NCBI GenBank assembly: GCA_019096065.1 | Contig: JAGUCH010000001.1 | Coordinates: 14,446,001-14,510,000 of the forward strand | From: Paracyclopina nana | Taxonomy: Eukaryota > Arthropoda > Copepoda > Cyclopoida > Cyclopettidae | Direction: 5' to 3' | Length of the DNA: 64,000 bases | Shown: positions 26,652 through 36,492 of the stretch, piece by piece | Position numbering within the stretch: position 1 is the first letter of the stretch | Layout of the letters: every line of letters starts with the position of its first letter | The notes under the pieces: generated by a model | What the model was told of the DNA's origin: nothing | The model's input: the letters and a program-made list of their open reading frames with translations, nothing else | Database searches by the model: none | Made by a program: the position numbers and the translations under genes

Positions 26652-29600
26652 ATGCTCCCAGTAATGAAGGCCAGCCTTCATCCTCGTCCAGGCAAGCTGA
26701 AGAAGGCGGCGAGAAGGCCGAGGAGAGGGAGGAGAAGCAGGCCACGCCCTGTCCCTTGTGCCAAGAGCCCTACACCGAGTACTCGGAGCTCGAAAGTCAT
26801 GTCATGCAGATCCACTCGGTGAACAGCGAAGGCCTCCAAAGGCTGCTCGTGCTCATGGAAGGCTCGCACTGGTTGAACAACAACCGGTCCAGCAATAGGA
26901 ACAACGTGTCCAACAACAACTCGGACTGCGGCTCGCCCACCACCACCACCAACCACAATGATGACAACGACCAGGACGAGGGCAGGAAGAGCACCGACGA
27001 TGCCCCCACCTCGACCACGAGTGAAACGCCCCTGGGCACCATCTCCGAGAAGCACGTGTACAAGTACCGATGCGCCCAGTGCAGCTTGGCCTTCAAAACG
27101 GCCGAGAAGCTGGCCTTACACTCGCAATACCACGTGATCAGGGACAGCACCAAGTGCAGGCTTTGCTCCAGGAGCTTCCGCTCAGTCCAGGCCCTGTTGA
27201 AGCACGTGGAATCCAGCCATAACGAAGTGCCATCCGAGGAGCTGGCCCACTACAAGTTGGGCCTGATGAACCACCCTCTTTTGATGGCGGGCTTGTCGGG
27301 CCAGATCCTGGACCCCTCCACCAACGAGCTGTTGAGGAAAGAAACCTCTGAGATTGACGAGTCTGAGGACTCGAATGATGTAGGTGAAAGCAGTGCTTCC
27401 AAGAAGTCGTCTTTGATGCAGCAGTCGTCGTTCATGAGGAAATCGGACAAGGGGTTGACGTATCCCTTGGAAAAGTACTTGGACCCCAACAGGCCCTACA
27501 AGTGTGATGTCTGCAAGGAGTCGTTCACGCAAAAGAACATCCTCCTCGTGCACTACAACAGTGTCAGCCATTTGCATCGACTGAAGAAATCGATGCAGGA
27601 CCAGAACAAGACCACAACGGACCCAGCGGCGACGACCCCAGAAAAGAGCCCGCCCAGAATCACGAGCCTGGAAACGGCCCTCAACAACTTGGCCAACGCG
27701 AAGCAGTTCAGGGATGACGACGCAGACAAACCGTACAAATGCAACATTTGCAAGGTCAGCTACAACCAAGGGTCCACCCTGGACATCCACATAAGGTCAG
27801 TGCTCCACCAGACGCGAGCCTCCAAATTGCAGGAGCTCGCCCTCACCGGCCAGATTGATCTGAGCAAGCCTCTCATAGAGCAGCCTGACTCGAAACAGCT
27901 CCAAGAGCAGCACAAGAAGATCCTCCAGGAAATGTTGAGCCCCAAGAGTAGCTTCAATTCTTCAAGCAGTAGTAGTTCGAATCCAGCCATGTCTCCACCC
28001 ACCACCAGCTCACCCAGTAGCACCCCAGCTTTACTCAACCTGCAACAAGCCCTGCTAAATAATGCCAAGCAGCAGAATTTGCCCCCAACTTCCATAGCGG
28101 AACTTTTGAGCAACTTCTCTGACCAGAATCAGCAACAGCAGTTATTGCAGCAGTTCCTCACCTCACTTGGAGGAGCTGCTGGTGCCAATAACGAGAGCAG
28201 CAACAACGGGAATAATGAGGACCAATTGAAGAGTTTGCAGCAGTCCTTGTTGGCCGAGGGAAGGAAGTCTTCACAGGCTGTCAAGAATCTGCTCGAAAAT
28301 TATGGCTTTGAAATGGTGATGCAGTTTAACGAATACCACCAGAGGAAGAGGAGGGATGAGGAAGAAAGGCTCAAGAAAGAGGCCATGGAGACGGCAGCCG
28401 CTGCAGCCTCCAACTCTTCAGCGGCAGAGACCACCAATCAGGCCGGAGGGGACAACCACGATCAGGAAGAAACAAGAAGTGAGCACCACAACCAAGAACA
28501 AGCCTCTTTTGACAATGAAAAGCCCAATAATGAGGTGGAAGCTGATGAGGACATGAAGCCACCAGAAATAATCAAGTCCAAGTGTCCTGCTTGCAGCAAA
28601 GAGTTTTCCAGCATCTGGGTACTCAAGGCTCACAGTGAGGAGGTCCATAGGGACGTCGTGCCGCAAGACTTTCTAGAACGGTACATCAAAGAGCTGAAGA
28701 ACAACCTCGACAAGTCAACCTCTGAGGATGATCACCAGTCATTAAGTAGCAGCCCTATTAAGAGGCCACCTTCCCACCAGGCCTCCACATTTTTGACACC
28801 TGAAAAATCATCTGAGGATGAGAGGCCCAACTTTCCCGAGACATCCACACCCAAGAGTAGGAGCTCTACACCAGCTGTCGAGTCCACTGATGGCCAGTCC
28901 ACCTCGAAGCCCATTTCTTCAATGCCGAAGGAGCTCAACTTGTCTGATTTCTCCTCCAACTTTCAAAAAGCCATGCTCTCAGCCCAGCAGCAATCGCAGT
29001 CGATCAATCCAATGCTGCTGCAAATGGCCCAACTGCAAGGCATGAACCCACTTGTAGCCATGAATTTGCACCCACCTCTCATACCTCCCTCCATGATGGG
29101 GAACAGCAACAGTAATAACAATGGGCAAAATGGCCTTCCCTCACATCTCATGAAGCCTCCTACATCTGACAGCTCAGGCATGGATGCAGCCCAAATACAG
29201 CTCATGATGAAGTTGGGCATTGATCCCAAGATGCTCGCCCAGAGTGGCCTGGATCCCAAGTTCCTCTTTCAAATGAGCCAAATGGGTGGAGGAATGCCCA
29301 AGCTGCCTGACCCCAACTTTCTTGCATTGTTGTCTGGAGGGGGCAACTTGCCTGATAATGCTCCTGACCCTAAACTGTTCTTTCAAATGATGCAAATGGG
29401 GTTGCCCCAAGGGCCAGACCCGAAATTTCTCCTCCAATTGGCTCAAATGGGCAAAGATCCTATGTGTGGAATGGCTGGTCTAGACAAAGGATTTCCTCCA
29501 CTCCCAGGCCTTCCTGGGTTTGATGGCAGAGGCCAACCCATGGGTGATCCCAAGGGCATGATGAAGAATGCTGTTTTTCAGCAGCCTGAGCAGGCAAAAA

Positions 29601-32363
29601 GGGCCAGGACTAGGATCACTGATGACCAACTCAAAGTGCTCAGGGCCAACTTTGACATCAACAACTCCCCTTCAGAGGAGCAAATCCACAACATGGCAGC
29701 CCAGACTGGTCTACCTCCCAAGGTGATCAAGCATTGGTTCAGGAACACTCTGTTCAAGGAGAGACAGAAGAACAAAGACTCTCCTTACAACTTCAACAAT
29801 CCACCCTCTACAATGCTTAACCTGGAAGAGTATGAAAGGACTGGGGAGCCCAAGGTGACTCCTCTGAATCCTGAAGAGCAAAAGCAATATACCAATGATC
29901 ACAATGCTGCTGCGTCAACCTCCAACGAAGCCAAAGAAGAGCTGGAGGCCAAAGAAGACAAATTACCTATGCCTAGCACGAGCCAGCAGCAAGAGCTGCG
30001 AGTAAAGAACAATGAGGAGCTTCTGTGCAAAGAAAATAGCTGTTCTTCGACCTCGGCGTCACCCACTCTCCCAAGCCCTGTAATTGTTTCCACTGCTGGT
30101 ATGGAGACCTCAGCTGCCACTAGTCTTACCCTCTCCTCCATTCTTTCCTCCCAAATGGGCCAACTGTCTAGTGGCATGAAACCTGGCAGCTTTTTGCCTC
30201 ACCCTCTAGTACCGTTCTCCACTGCAAATGCAATGAGTGGCCGGTTGCCTGATTTCCTCAACCCTCTTGCAAATATGATGGCCAATGAACAGCCTCAGAG
30301 GCAGAGGTCACCCACACCCCAGAGCCAGCAGTCTTCAGGCTCAGGTGGCCACCAAGGCAAGAGGGCTAATCGAACCAGGTTCACTGATTACCAGATCAAG
30401 GTTCTCCAGGAGTTCTTTGAGAACAATGCCTACCCCAAAGATGATGATCTCGAGTATCTCTCCAAGCTGCTCAGCCTGAGCCCTAGGGTGATAGTTGTGT
30501 GGTTTCAAAATGCTAGGCAAAAGGCAAGAAAGATCTATGAGAACCAGCCACCCATTGACCCAAATGACGATGGAGCTGGTCGGTTCACCAGGACCCCTGG
30601 ACTCAATTACCAATGCAAAAAGTGCCTATTGGTGTTCCAAAGGTACTACGAGTTGATCAGACATCAAAAGCAGCACTGTTTCAAGGAAGAGGACGCCAAG
30701 AGGTCAGCCCAGGCCCAAAAAGCTGCTGCTCAGGCTGCAGCTCAATTCTCAAGCCAACAGGTTGGGGGCAATATGCCACCCTCTAGCTCTTTTGGCATGG
30801 GTAGTAGTCACCACTCTGATGACTCCAATTCAAGCACTAGTCATGACAGGGCCATTCAGTCGCCCATGTTCAACCACAATTTTCATGACAAGCGTAGGTC
30901 TTTTGATGGCTCTGACGATTGGTCGTCTGATCACCCTACCACCCCTCAGCTATCCACTCCCCAGTTTCCAGGGTTGTCCTCAGGCATGCGAATGGACGAG
31001 GAGAAGAAAATGACCCCTTCAATGTTTGACCAATTGACAAGAGAGGCCAGAGAGCACCAGGGCCTGTTCCCCAAGCTGACAGCTCCGAGTACCTTGTTTC
31101 CCTCCTATCCCCCTTCAAGCCCGTTTGGCATTCTCCAGCAGCAGGCTCTTCAGAACCAACGGGATCGAGACTCTGACGATTTTGACACGGAAAGTGTGGG
31201 CAGCTCGCCTAGCAGTGGGACGAAAAGAAAGCACTCCGAAGATGGAGTTGACATGGATGAAAAGGATGAGAGTGGCCAGCCCAGAGACAAGAGGCTGAGA
31301 ACCACAATTCTTCCAGAGCAGCTGGACTACTTGTACCAAAAGTACCAAGTGGAAAGCAACCCAAGTCGGAAGATGCTGGAGCAGATAGCCAATGAGGTGG
31401 GCCTGCGGAAAAGGGTGGTGCAGGTGTGGTTCCAAAACACCAGGGCTAGGGAGAGGAAGGGCCAGTTCAGGGCTCACCAGCAGGTGATCAACAAAAGGTG
31501 TCCCTTTTGCCCCGCCATTTTCAGGGTGAGGTCGGCCCTTGAGTCTCATTTAGCCACCAAGCATGCTGAGCACTACACGCGTGGTGAGATTGACATCGAT
31601 GCTCTCCCCGATGCTGAGGGCTTCCATGACTCGGAGAGGCCAACCTCAGCCTCCACAACGCCAACTCCAATGCCCCCATTGCCTCCTCTGGTACCCACGA
31701 CCTCAGACCAGCTGCACTCGATGCAAAAGTACTACGAGGACACGATGAAAAGGTACATGAACGACTTGCAAAATAATAGCGCCAACAACGCTGGCTCTGT
31801 TCCATCAGGAGCCTCACCCTCTACCAATGATGACCAGCAGCATCCCTCTTCAGCTCTTGGTGATTCTAATGTGAGTACTACAGTTGTTGCTGAGTATCAA
31901 CCAACACAAGCTTCTTCTTCTACCTCGCTACTATTCTCTTCAGCAACCTCAGGGCACTTTGGTGGGCCAACAGTCCTAGAATCGTCATCTTCCAAACGTT
32001 TTCGCACCCAAATGTCCACAGTCCAGCTCAAGATGATCAAGAGTATCTTCCAATGGTACAAGACCCCCACAATGACCCACTGTGCCACCTTGGGACAGGC
32101 CCTAGGGCTCTCCAAGAGAGTCATTCAAGTGTGGTTTCAAAATGCCAGGGCTAAGGACAAAAAGGCCAGACAACTTGCAGGGGTGGAAGACACTCCTCCG
32201 CGTACTTTGTCTGTCTGCCCAATCTGCCATTGTGACACTCCGAGCATCCAGGGACACTTGTTCAGTTCTGAGCATTTGATCAAGACCAGACATGCCATTG
32301 AAAGAGGCCTCTTTGAGCCATCCTCACCTGGGGAATTAGCGTTCCCAACTACAACTTCAGCAG
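26652..32363 (+). CDS. zfh2: ZFHX3/4 (zfh2)-like transcription factor, coding exon 2 (residues 982-2885) with four homeodomains
   Basis: This 5712-base exon follows a pyrimidine-rich acceptor (TTCGTTTGCAG) and joins the exon ending at 23447 in phase, creating an unbroken finger (CPLC at residue 1015). Further C2H2 fingers begin near Cys1122, 1150, 1266, 1345, 1626, 2303, 2598 and 2837. Homeodomains begin near residues 1964, 2218, 2528 and 2763. Their recognition helices contain WFRNTLFK, WFQNARQK, WFQNTRARE and WFQNARAKD; Asn51 is present in all four. HD1 has Arg at position 50 and is followed by KNKDSPYNFNNPP, as I recall from ZFHX3. Q/N/S-rich linkers and a DPKFL-type repeat (about residues 1837-1920) separate domains. 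The exon ends CAG|GTAAGA at 32363 in phase 1, so a further C-terminal segment must come from downstream or from read-through. Role: sequence-specific regulator of neural and appendage development by family analogy. Confidence 0.95.
29594..29773 (+). other. zfh2: Homeodomain 1 coding segment (residues ~1963-2022)
   Basis: A homeodomain of about 60 residues with an Arg-rich N-terminal arm (KRARTRI) and helix 3 containing KVIKHWFRNTLFKERQ. Trp48, Phe49 and Asn51 are present and position 50 is Arg rather than the common Gln. The family's first homeodomain shows the same feature, as I recall it, so this looks ancestral rather than degenerate. Confidence 0.93.
30359..30538 (+). other. zfh2: Homeodomain 2 coding segment (residues ~2218-2277)
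   Basis: Arm KRANRTRF and helix 3 RVIVVWFQNARQKARK give a complete homeodomain with Gln50 and Asn51. A C2H2 finger (first Cys at residue 2303) follows about 25 residues later, the finger-after-homeodomain arrangement seen in this family. Confidence 0.94.
31289..31468 (+). other. zfh2: Homeodomain 3 coding segment (residues ~2528-2587)
   Basis: Arm KRLRTTIL and helix 3 RVVQVWFQNTRARERK give a complete homeodomain with Gln50 and Asn51. A C2H2 finger (RCPFC, first Cys at 2598) follows closely. An acidic stretch (VDMDEKDESGQ) precedes it. Confidence 0.94.
31994..32173 (+). other. zfh2: Homeodomain 4 coding segment (residues ~2763-2822)
   Basis: Arm KRFRTQM and helix 3 RVIQVWFQNARAKDKK give a complete homeodomain with Gln50 and Asn51. 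It is followed by a finger-like CPICHC...H segment at about 2837. A fourth homeodomain matches vertebrate ZFHX3/ZFHX4, whereas Drosophila zfh2 is usually described with three. Confidence 0.93.
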
Positions 32364-32510
32364 GTAAGACCTCTAAGCAATCATTATTGTTGTCTTCGAC
32401 TTCTTATAGAATGAAAATTGTGGGGGGTTCTCACATCGATATAAGCAATGATAGTACAGCATGAGGCTCCGAAACTGCACACAGCGGGCTGCTCTGAAGT
32501 AGTAAATAAA
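32364..32510 (+). other. zfh2: Possible read-through terminal exon (alternative C-terminus plus poly(A) signal)
   Basis: If the donor at 32364 is not used, the frame stays open for 33 more residues (starting GKTSKQSLLL) to a TGA at 32462-32464, giving a 2918-residue protein. An AATAAA lies at 32505-32510, 40 bases after the stop, and a T/G-rich stretch (GGTTGCGTTTTCGG) follows about 25 bases later. This is the arrangement of a composite terminal exon that competes with splicing. The donor itself is a near-consensus CAG|GTAAGA, so both outcomes are plausible. No transcript evidence is available here. Confidence 0.4.
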
Positions 32511-34816
32511 CCGGCCGAATCGGCTGTAGCGCGGTTGCGTTTTCGGCGCTTCACCCTGTAGCTTGGGGCGAAATAATTTCTCCTTCTTCGACATACTTGA
32601 TTATTACCATTGCAATCATAGTATTGCGTTGTTGGTAATGAGTTCCACTTTGCGCTGATTTCACTGCAGCCTAGGAAAAAATGAGAATTGTGGCATTTGC
32701 AAATAGGATAACTGATTGGTGTGTAGTCGCTGTTCTACAACAATAATAAATGCGATTGTCATAGTAGCAGTAGCCTTGGCATTGTTTTCTTGGCCAACAA
32801 CAGATGCAATCGTCCGCATTTATCCTCTTATGCCAGGCAAAGACTATTATGAGCATATGTGGGACTAGGACGACAATGATGATCAGGATAATAATAAGAT
32901 GCGCTCCTCATCACACGGGGATATGCGTCAAGTTCTCTATTATATCAGGGATATTGCTTACCAGAAAGTAATAATGCAATGTCAGACAGCAGCAGCATAT
33001 AATATAAACCTAGCATTATATCAATAGTCTTTCCATAATCACCTAGCTCTCAGTTGGTTCTTCGATGATGCTAAGATACTATGAATAGCTGCTACCAGTA
33101 TGCATATCCATGGTTAATCAGACCCGGTATGGCATCAAAGCATTACTCCAAGTTGTAGTGGCATAGAGCTCTGGGTTTCTGGTTTTCAATCCACCCAGTT
33201 TAAATGGATGGTGAGCCAGAAGCTGGGGCAACCAAGTATTTTTGAAGGAAAATTGATGGTGACCACACACTCTTTTTTAACACGTGATGGGAAACTGGCA
33301 AAAAATGTCTCGTTTTTTTATTGAGAGAGGCCTAAACTGGCACTTTCCCCCTTATAGTCCTCGTATTTGTACAGCTCTCTTCTTTACCCAAATGGAAATT
33401 GTGAGAATTGAAAAATGACCACTTTTGAGGCAGCACACACGATCATCTATCTTTTATAGTGATGCTCTACTAGTGAAAGAGTTGCCAGAAGTGTTGCGGA
33501 CAATTTGATACCACTTAATGGAGAATAAACAGCAGCACAGCAGCACATTTTTGTTTCTCTATCATCATTTGTGTGTGAACTGGAGCTCTGGAAATTATGG
33601 GGGTCAAATTTGCCAGTTCCTTTTGCTTGAACTAAACTCTCGAGATGTTTGATTGATGTGATAATGAGAGACTACTTGTGTGTCACACCGCAAAAAAGCC
33701 TGTTTCCCAGTTGTAGCCACGGTGCTAAATCTTGGCTTTTTTTCACTCATTTCCAAATGTAAACAGGAAATTTCATCACAAACTAAAATGGATAGCTCCA
33801 AATTGTAGCCTGCACCACATTTTACTGATGAGAGATCAAAACCTGGCCATTCATCCTGGAATAATTGGGATCGGCACTTTAAAAGCACGCAACGTCACGC
33901 AAAGGCTTTCTCGAAACCTTTCAAAACATCAAAATATTTTTCGTGAACAAAAGGACTTTTCGAATTCTGTGAGAACAACCGTTATTATTATGTGATTATT
34001 TTCGAGATTTTGAGCATCCTCGAATTTTCGGAGGAACAAAAGGTACAAATGAAGACAATGGGAGCGTTTGACCGGCATGCTGCTGAGGTTGTTTTTTACA
34101 TCCAATCGGCCGTGTAATGAATGCGTTCCTGATGGAGAGATAAACATCGTCGTCGAATTGGTTCCCCAACTTACAAACGAGCTACAAAAAATGTGACGAA
34201 AGCGAACCTCAAAGACAAGTAATTTATTTCAAACTTTATCTTTGGACCTAAAGCTATAAGCACAACCGCAAAAAAGTCCACTCCTCATTATCTCGTTTCT
34301 GTCTTTTTTCGTCTTTTTACAGCTTGTGTGGGTCTCTGTCACGAGTTCAAATCTCGGGATTTTTTTCAAAGCACTTGCTGCCAAAGGGGGCTGAGAATTG
34401 AGATCGACTCACTCGTTTGTAGACCTAAATTACCGGCTCCAATCTTCGATTGGGCTAGCTGCATTTTGATGTCGCAGGGCAAAAAGGTCAAGATTTATGA
34501 GCGTCTAATTTTAATGCTCAAGATTTCTCGCGCGCGTTCAATTTACATATAAATTAATGGTTAATCGGACTTTTATATCCCATTGGCACGAGATATCTTG
34601 AGGCTTAATATGGATCGACGAAAGAAAAAATATCTCCGCGTTCGCAGCACAGTGTGTGCTGCCCATTAATTCCAATCATGGATATCTAGAGGGATTTCTC
34701 TGGCCAAAATGGATGATGCACTAAAAACGAATCTTGCTTTGCATTCAAATGAGATCGAAAATCAGGGATTCCAATTCTGAAATAGTGACGAAAAGTGGGT
34801 AGCAAAAAATTACTCT
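32511..34816. other. Non-coding stretch downstream of coding exon 2
   Basis: No supported gene. AT-rich sequence, probably the start of a long 3' intron or, if the AATAAA at 32505 is used, intergenic. Short frames on both strands have no recognisable content. Confidence 0.5.
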
Positions 34817-34961
34817 GGCTTATTATCTTCCGCGTCTTTGATCGTAGCATGGTTGCGGTTGTTATCGCTTCTTATTTACTGACATCGCAACCTCGTCAGT
34901 AAATAAGAACCGATAACAACCGCAACCACGTTACGATCAAAGACGCGGAAGATAATGAGCC
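34817..34961. repeat. 145-base near-perfect hairpin (67-base arms)
   Basis: The left arm 34817-34883 and right arm 34895-34961 are inverted copies with four mismatches in 67 positions and an 11-base loop. The trinucleotide TCT directly flanks both ends (34814-34816 and 34962-34964), a possible target-site duplication. The arms share TATCTTCCGCGTCTTTGAT and GGTTGCGGTTGTTATCG. It may be a young foldback/MITE element, or an inverted duplication that would give long double-stranded RNA if transcribed. The arms are too long for an ordinary animal pre-miRNA. Confidence 0.85.
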
Positions 34962-35856
34962 TCTATCATGACATGGCACCTTTTTTGCAGCAAAAGAGCT
35001 TTTACGTTAATTAAAAAAAAGTTTTTTGCCAAATCACGCTCGCTGTAACCAGTAATTTTGGTTTTGAGGAAGTGTCATAACGAGTCATGGTGTTTAAAAG
35101 TCATTTGGATATCCCTTATTTGCATAAGCCCTTTCATGGCCTCAAGGTAATTACAAGTTTTCCTTTTTTGAGCAGGAGAAATTCCTGAATTTGCTATCTT
35201 ATCTGCGATTCCGTTAGGCTTTTGGTTTCACGGTATTTTTTGGTCTTGGGCTAATTTGCAACTTCTGGTCATTAGCTAGGAATTTTTCCTTGGTCAGATC
35301 ATTCGTCTTTTTCTGGTCAGAGCATCAGCTCCAGCAGCATTCATTCATTAAGCCCAGAATTTTCTCTTTCCAAAGTTTTTTTAACCAAAAAATTCCTTTC
35401 GCCTTGTCAGATCTTGTAGCTACAACAAAGTTGATGATGGCTTCGGATTTCTCTCTCATTTACAGCATGGACATTAGAGCACACTGGTCAGGTTAAAAAA
35501 TTGATAATTATCTAAACATACCCCAAATGATGCTTGTAATTGGTTGATTTTTAAAGTGGTTTTATGTTGGCTAGCCACGAGGAATTCCTCGAGAGGTTTA
35601 CTTAGGCAAAATTGTCTCTCATTATCCCCAGTGTGGATTCAATGCGTCTCCGTGGTCCATTAGCTAAACCAAACAAGAATTTTGGAAAAATCGTGACTCA
35701 AATTCATTAGACGGCAGAAGGAACAACATCTGGGGATCCTTCTTGTTACTAGCATGAAATCCAACCTGAAATCAATATTACTATTAGCTGAGACGGCTGA
35801 GCAGTACATAAGCTCCGACCTTATAATTTCCATGATCCTCTTTGACTCGGAGGATG

Positions 35857-35898
35857 ATAATGAACATTATCCATCTACAAGTGGATAATGATCATTAT
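35857..35898. repeat. Small imperfect inverted repeat
   Basis: ATAATGAACATTATCCA (35857-35873) is mirrored by TGGATAATGATCATTAT (35882-35898) across a short loop, with one mismatch. It lies just outside the 3' end of the tRNA-like element and may mark an older insertion. Confidence 0.6.
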
Positions 35899-35939
35899 AT
35901 CTCAATTTATAGGTGCGCCATCTATCTTATTTATATATC

Positions 35940-36030
35940 AATGAAAAAAAGGAAGGAGGCGGCAGTAAGAATCGAACCCCGGTCACCCGGGTAGCGCGCC
36001 GACGCTCTACCTCTGAGCCATCAAATTGGT
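35940..36030 (-). mobile_element. tRNA-derived element (SINE head or tRNA pseudogene)
   Basis: Read on the minus strand, an A box (TGGCTCAGAGGT, 36009-36020) and a B box (GGTTCGATTC, 35969-35978) lie at normal Pol III spacing. A T7 terminator (35944-35950) follows a short distance downstream. The D stem pairs (GCTC/GAGC), but the anticodon stem is imperfect, position 33 is C instead of U, and neither T stem nor acceptor stem pairs. It is therefore not a working tRNA. It may extend upstream to about 36240, where GC-rich unique-looking sequence continues. Without other copies I cannot define its ends. Confidence 0.6.
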
Positions 36031-36344
36031 TATGAAAATTACATAGGAGCAAGCAATTAAAAATCATGGCCAAACGGGCCGGCACGGCATGGTCACAAGA
36101 CGCAACAGGTGCATGTTGAAGGCTAGACTGCTGGGTCAGCTTAGATGAGCTCACGCTTGCTGTGTGCAGCGGCCACTAGCTAGCCCGGCCGGTGCCAGCT
36201 CGACCGCTCGGTCAACTTTGATGAGCTGTCTGCAATAAAGCGAACCCCAAAATTTAAGGCATATCTTGCAAAAAAGAGCAAGAAAAGGACTTCTTAATTG
36301 ACTTTCAGATATTGCTTGAAATGCTGGGGGTAGCTAATAGTAAT

Positions 36345-36492
36345 AGGATTATACACCTCTAGGCTGTCGGATAACACTCATTATTTTTTAGTGTCGCGTG
36401 CCAATCACTCGTTCGCTCCGCTCACTCGTGATCTGTCACTTGACACTAAAAAATAATTCGTGTTATCCTCCAGCCTAGAGGTGTATAATCCT
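36345..36492. mobile_element. Foldback/MITE-like element with 51-base inverted arms
   Basis: Arms 36345-36395 and 36442-36492 are inverted copies with few mismatches, beginning AGGATTATACACCTCTAGGC. The 46-base interior contains a second short stem (ATCAC...GTGAT) around TCGTTCGCTCCGCTCACTCG, a CGCTCCGCTC-type core that I associate with foldback elements of other invertebrates. AT-rich TAATA/TATTA sequence flanks both sides. No coding capacity, so non-autonomous. Confidence 0.75.

Noticed and set aside
34817-34961. Conventional pre-miRNA
   Set aside because: Arms of 67 bases with almost complete pairing are longer than animal pre-miRNAs, and no known miRNA seed was recognised.
35969-36020. 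Functional tRNA gene
   Set aside because: T stem and acceptor stem do not pair, the anticodon stem is imperfect and U33 is missing.
35927-36154. 75-codon minus-strand frame
   Set aside because: Falls in the tRNA-like element and its flank; not a protein gene.
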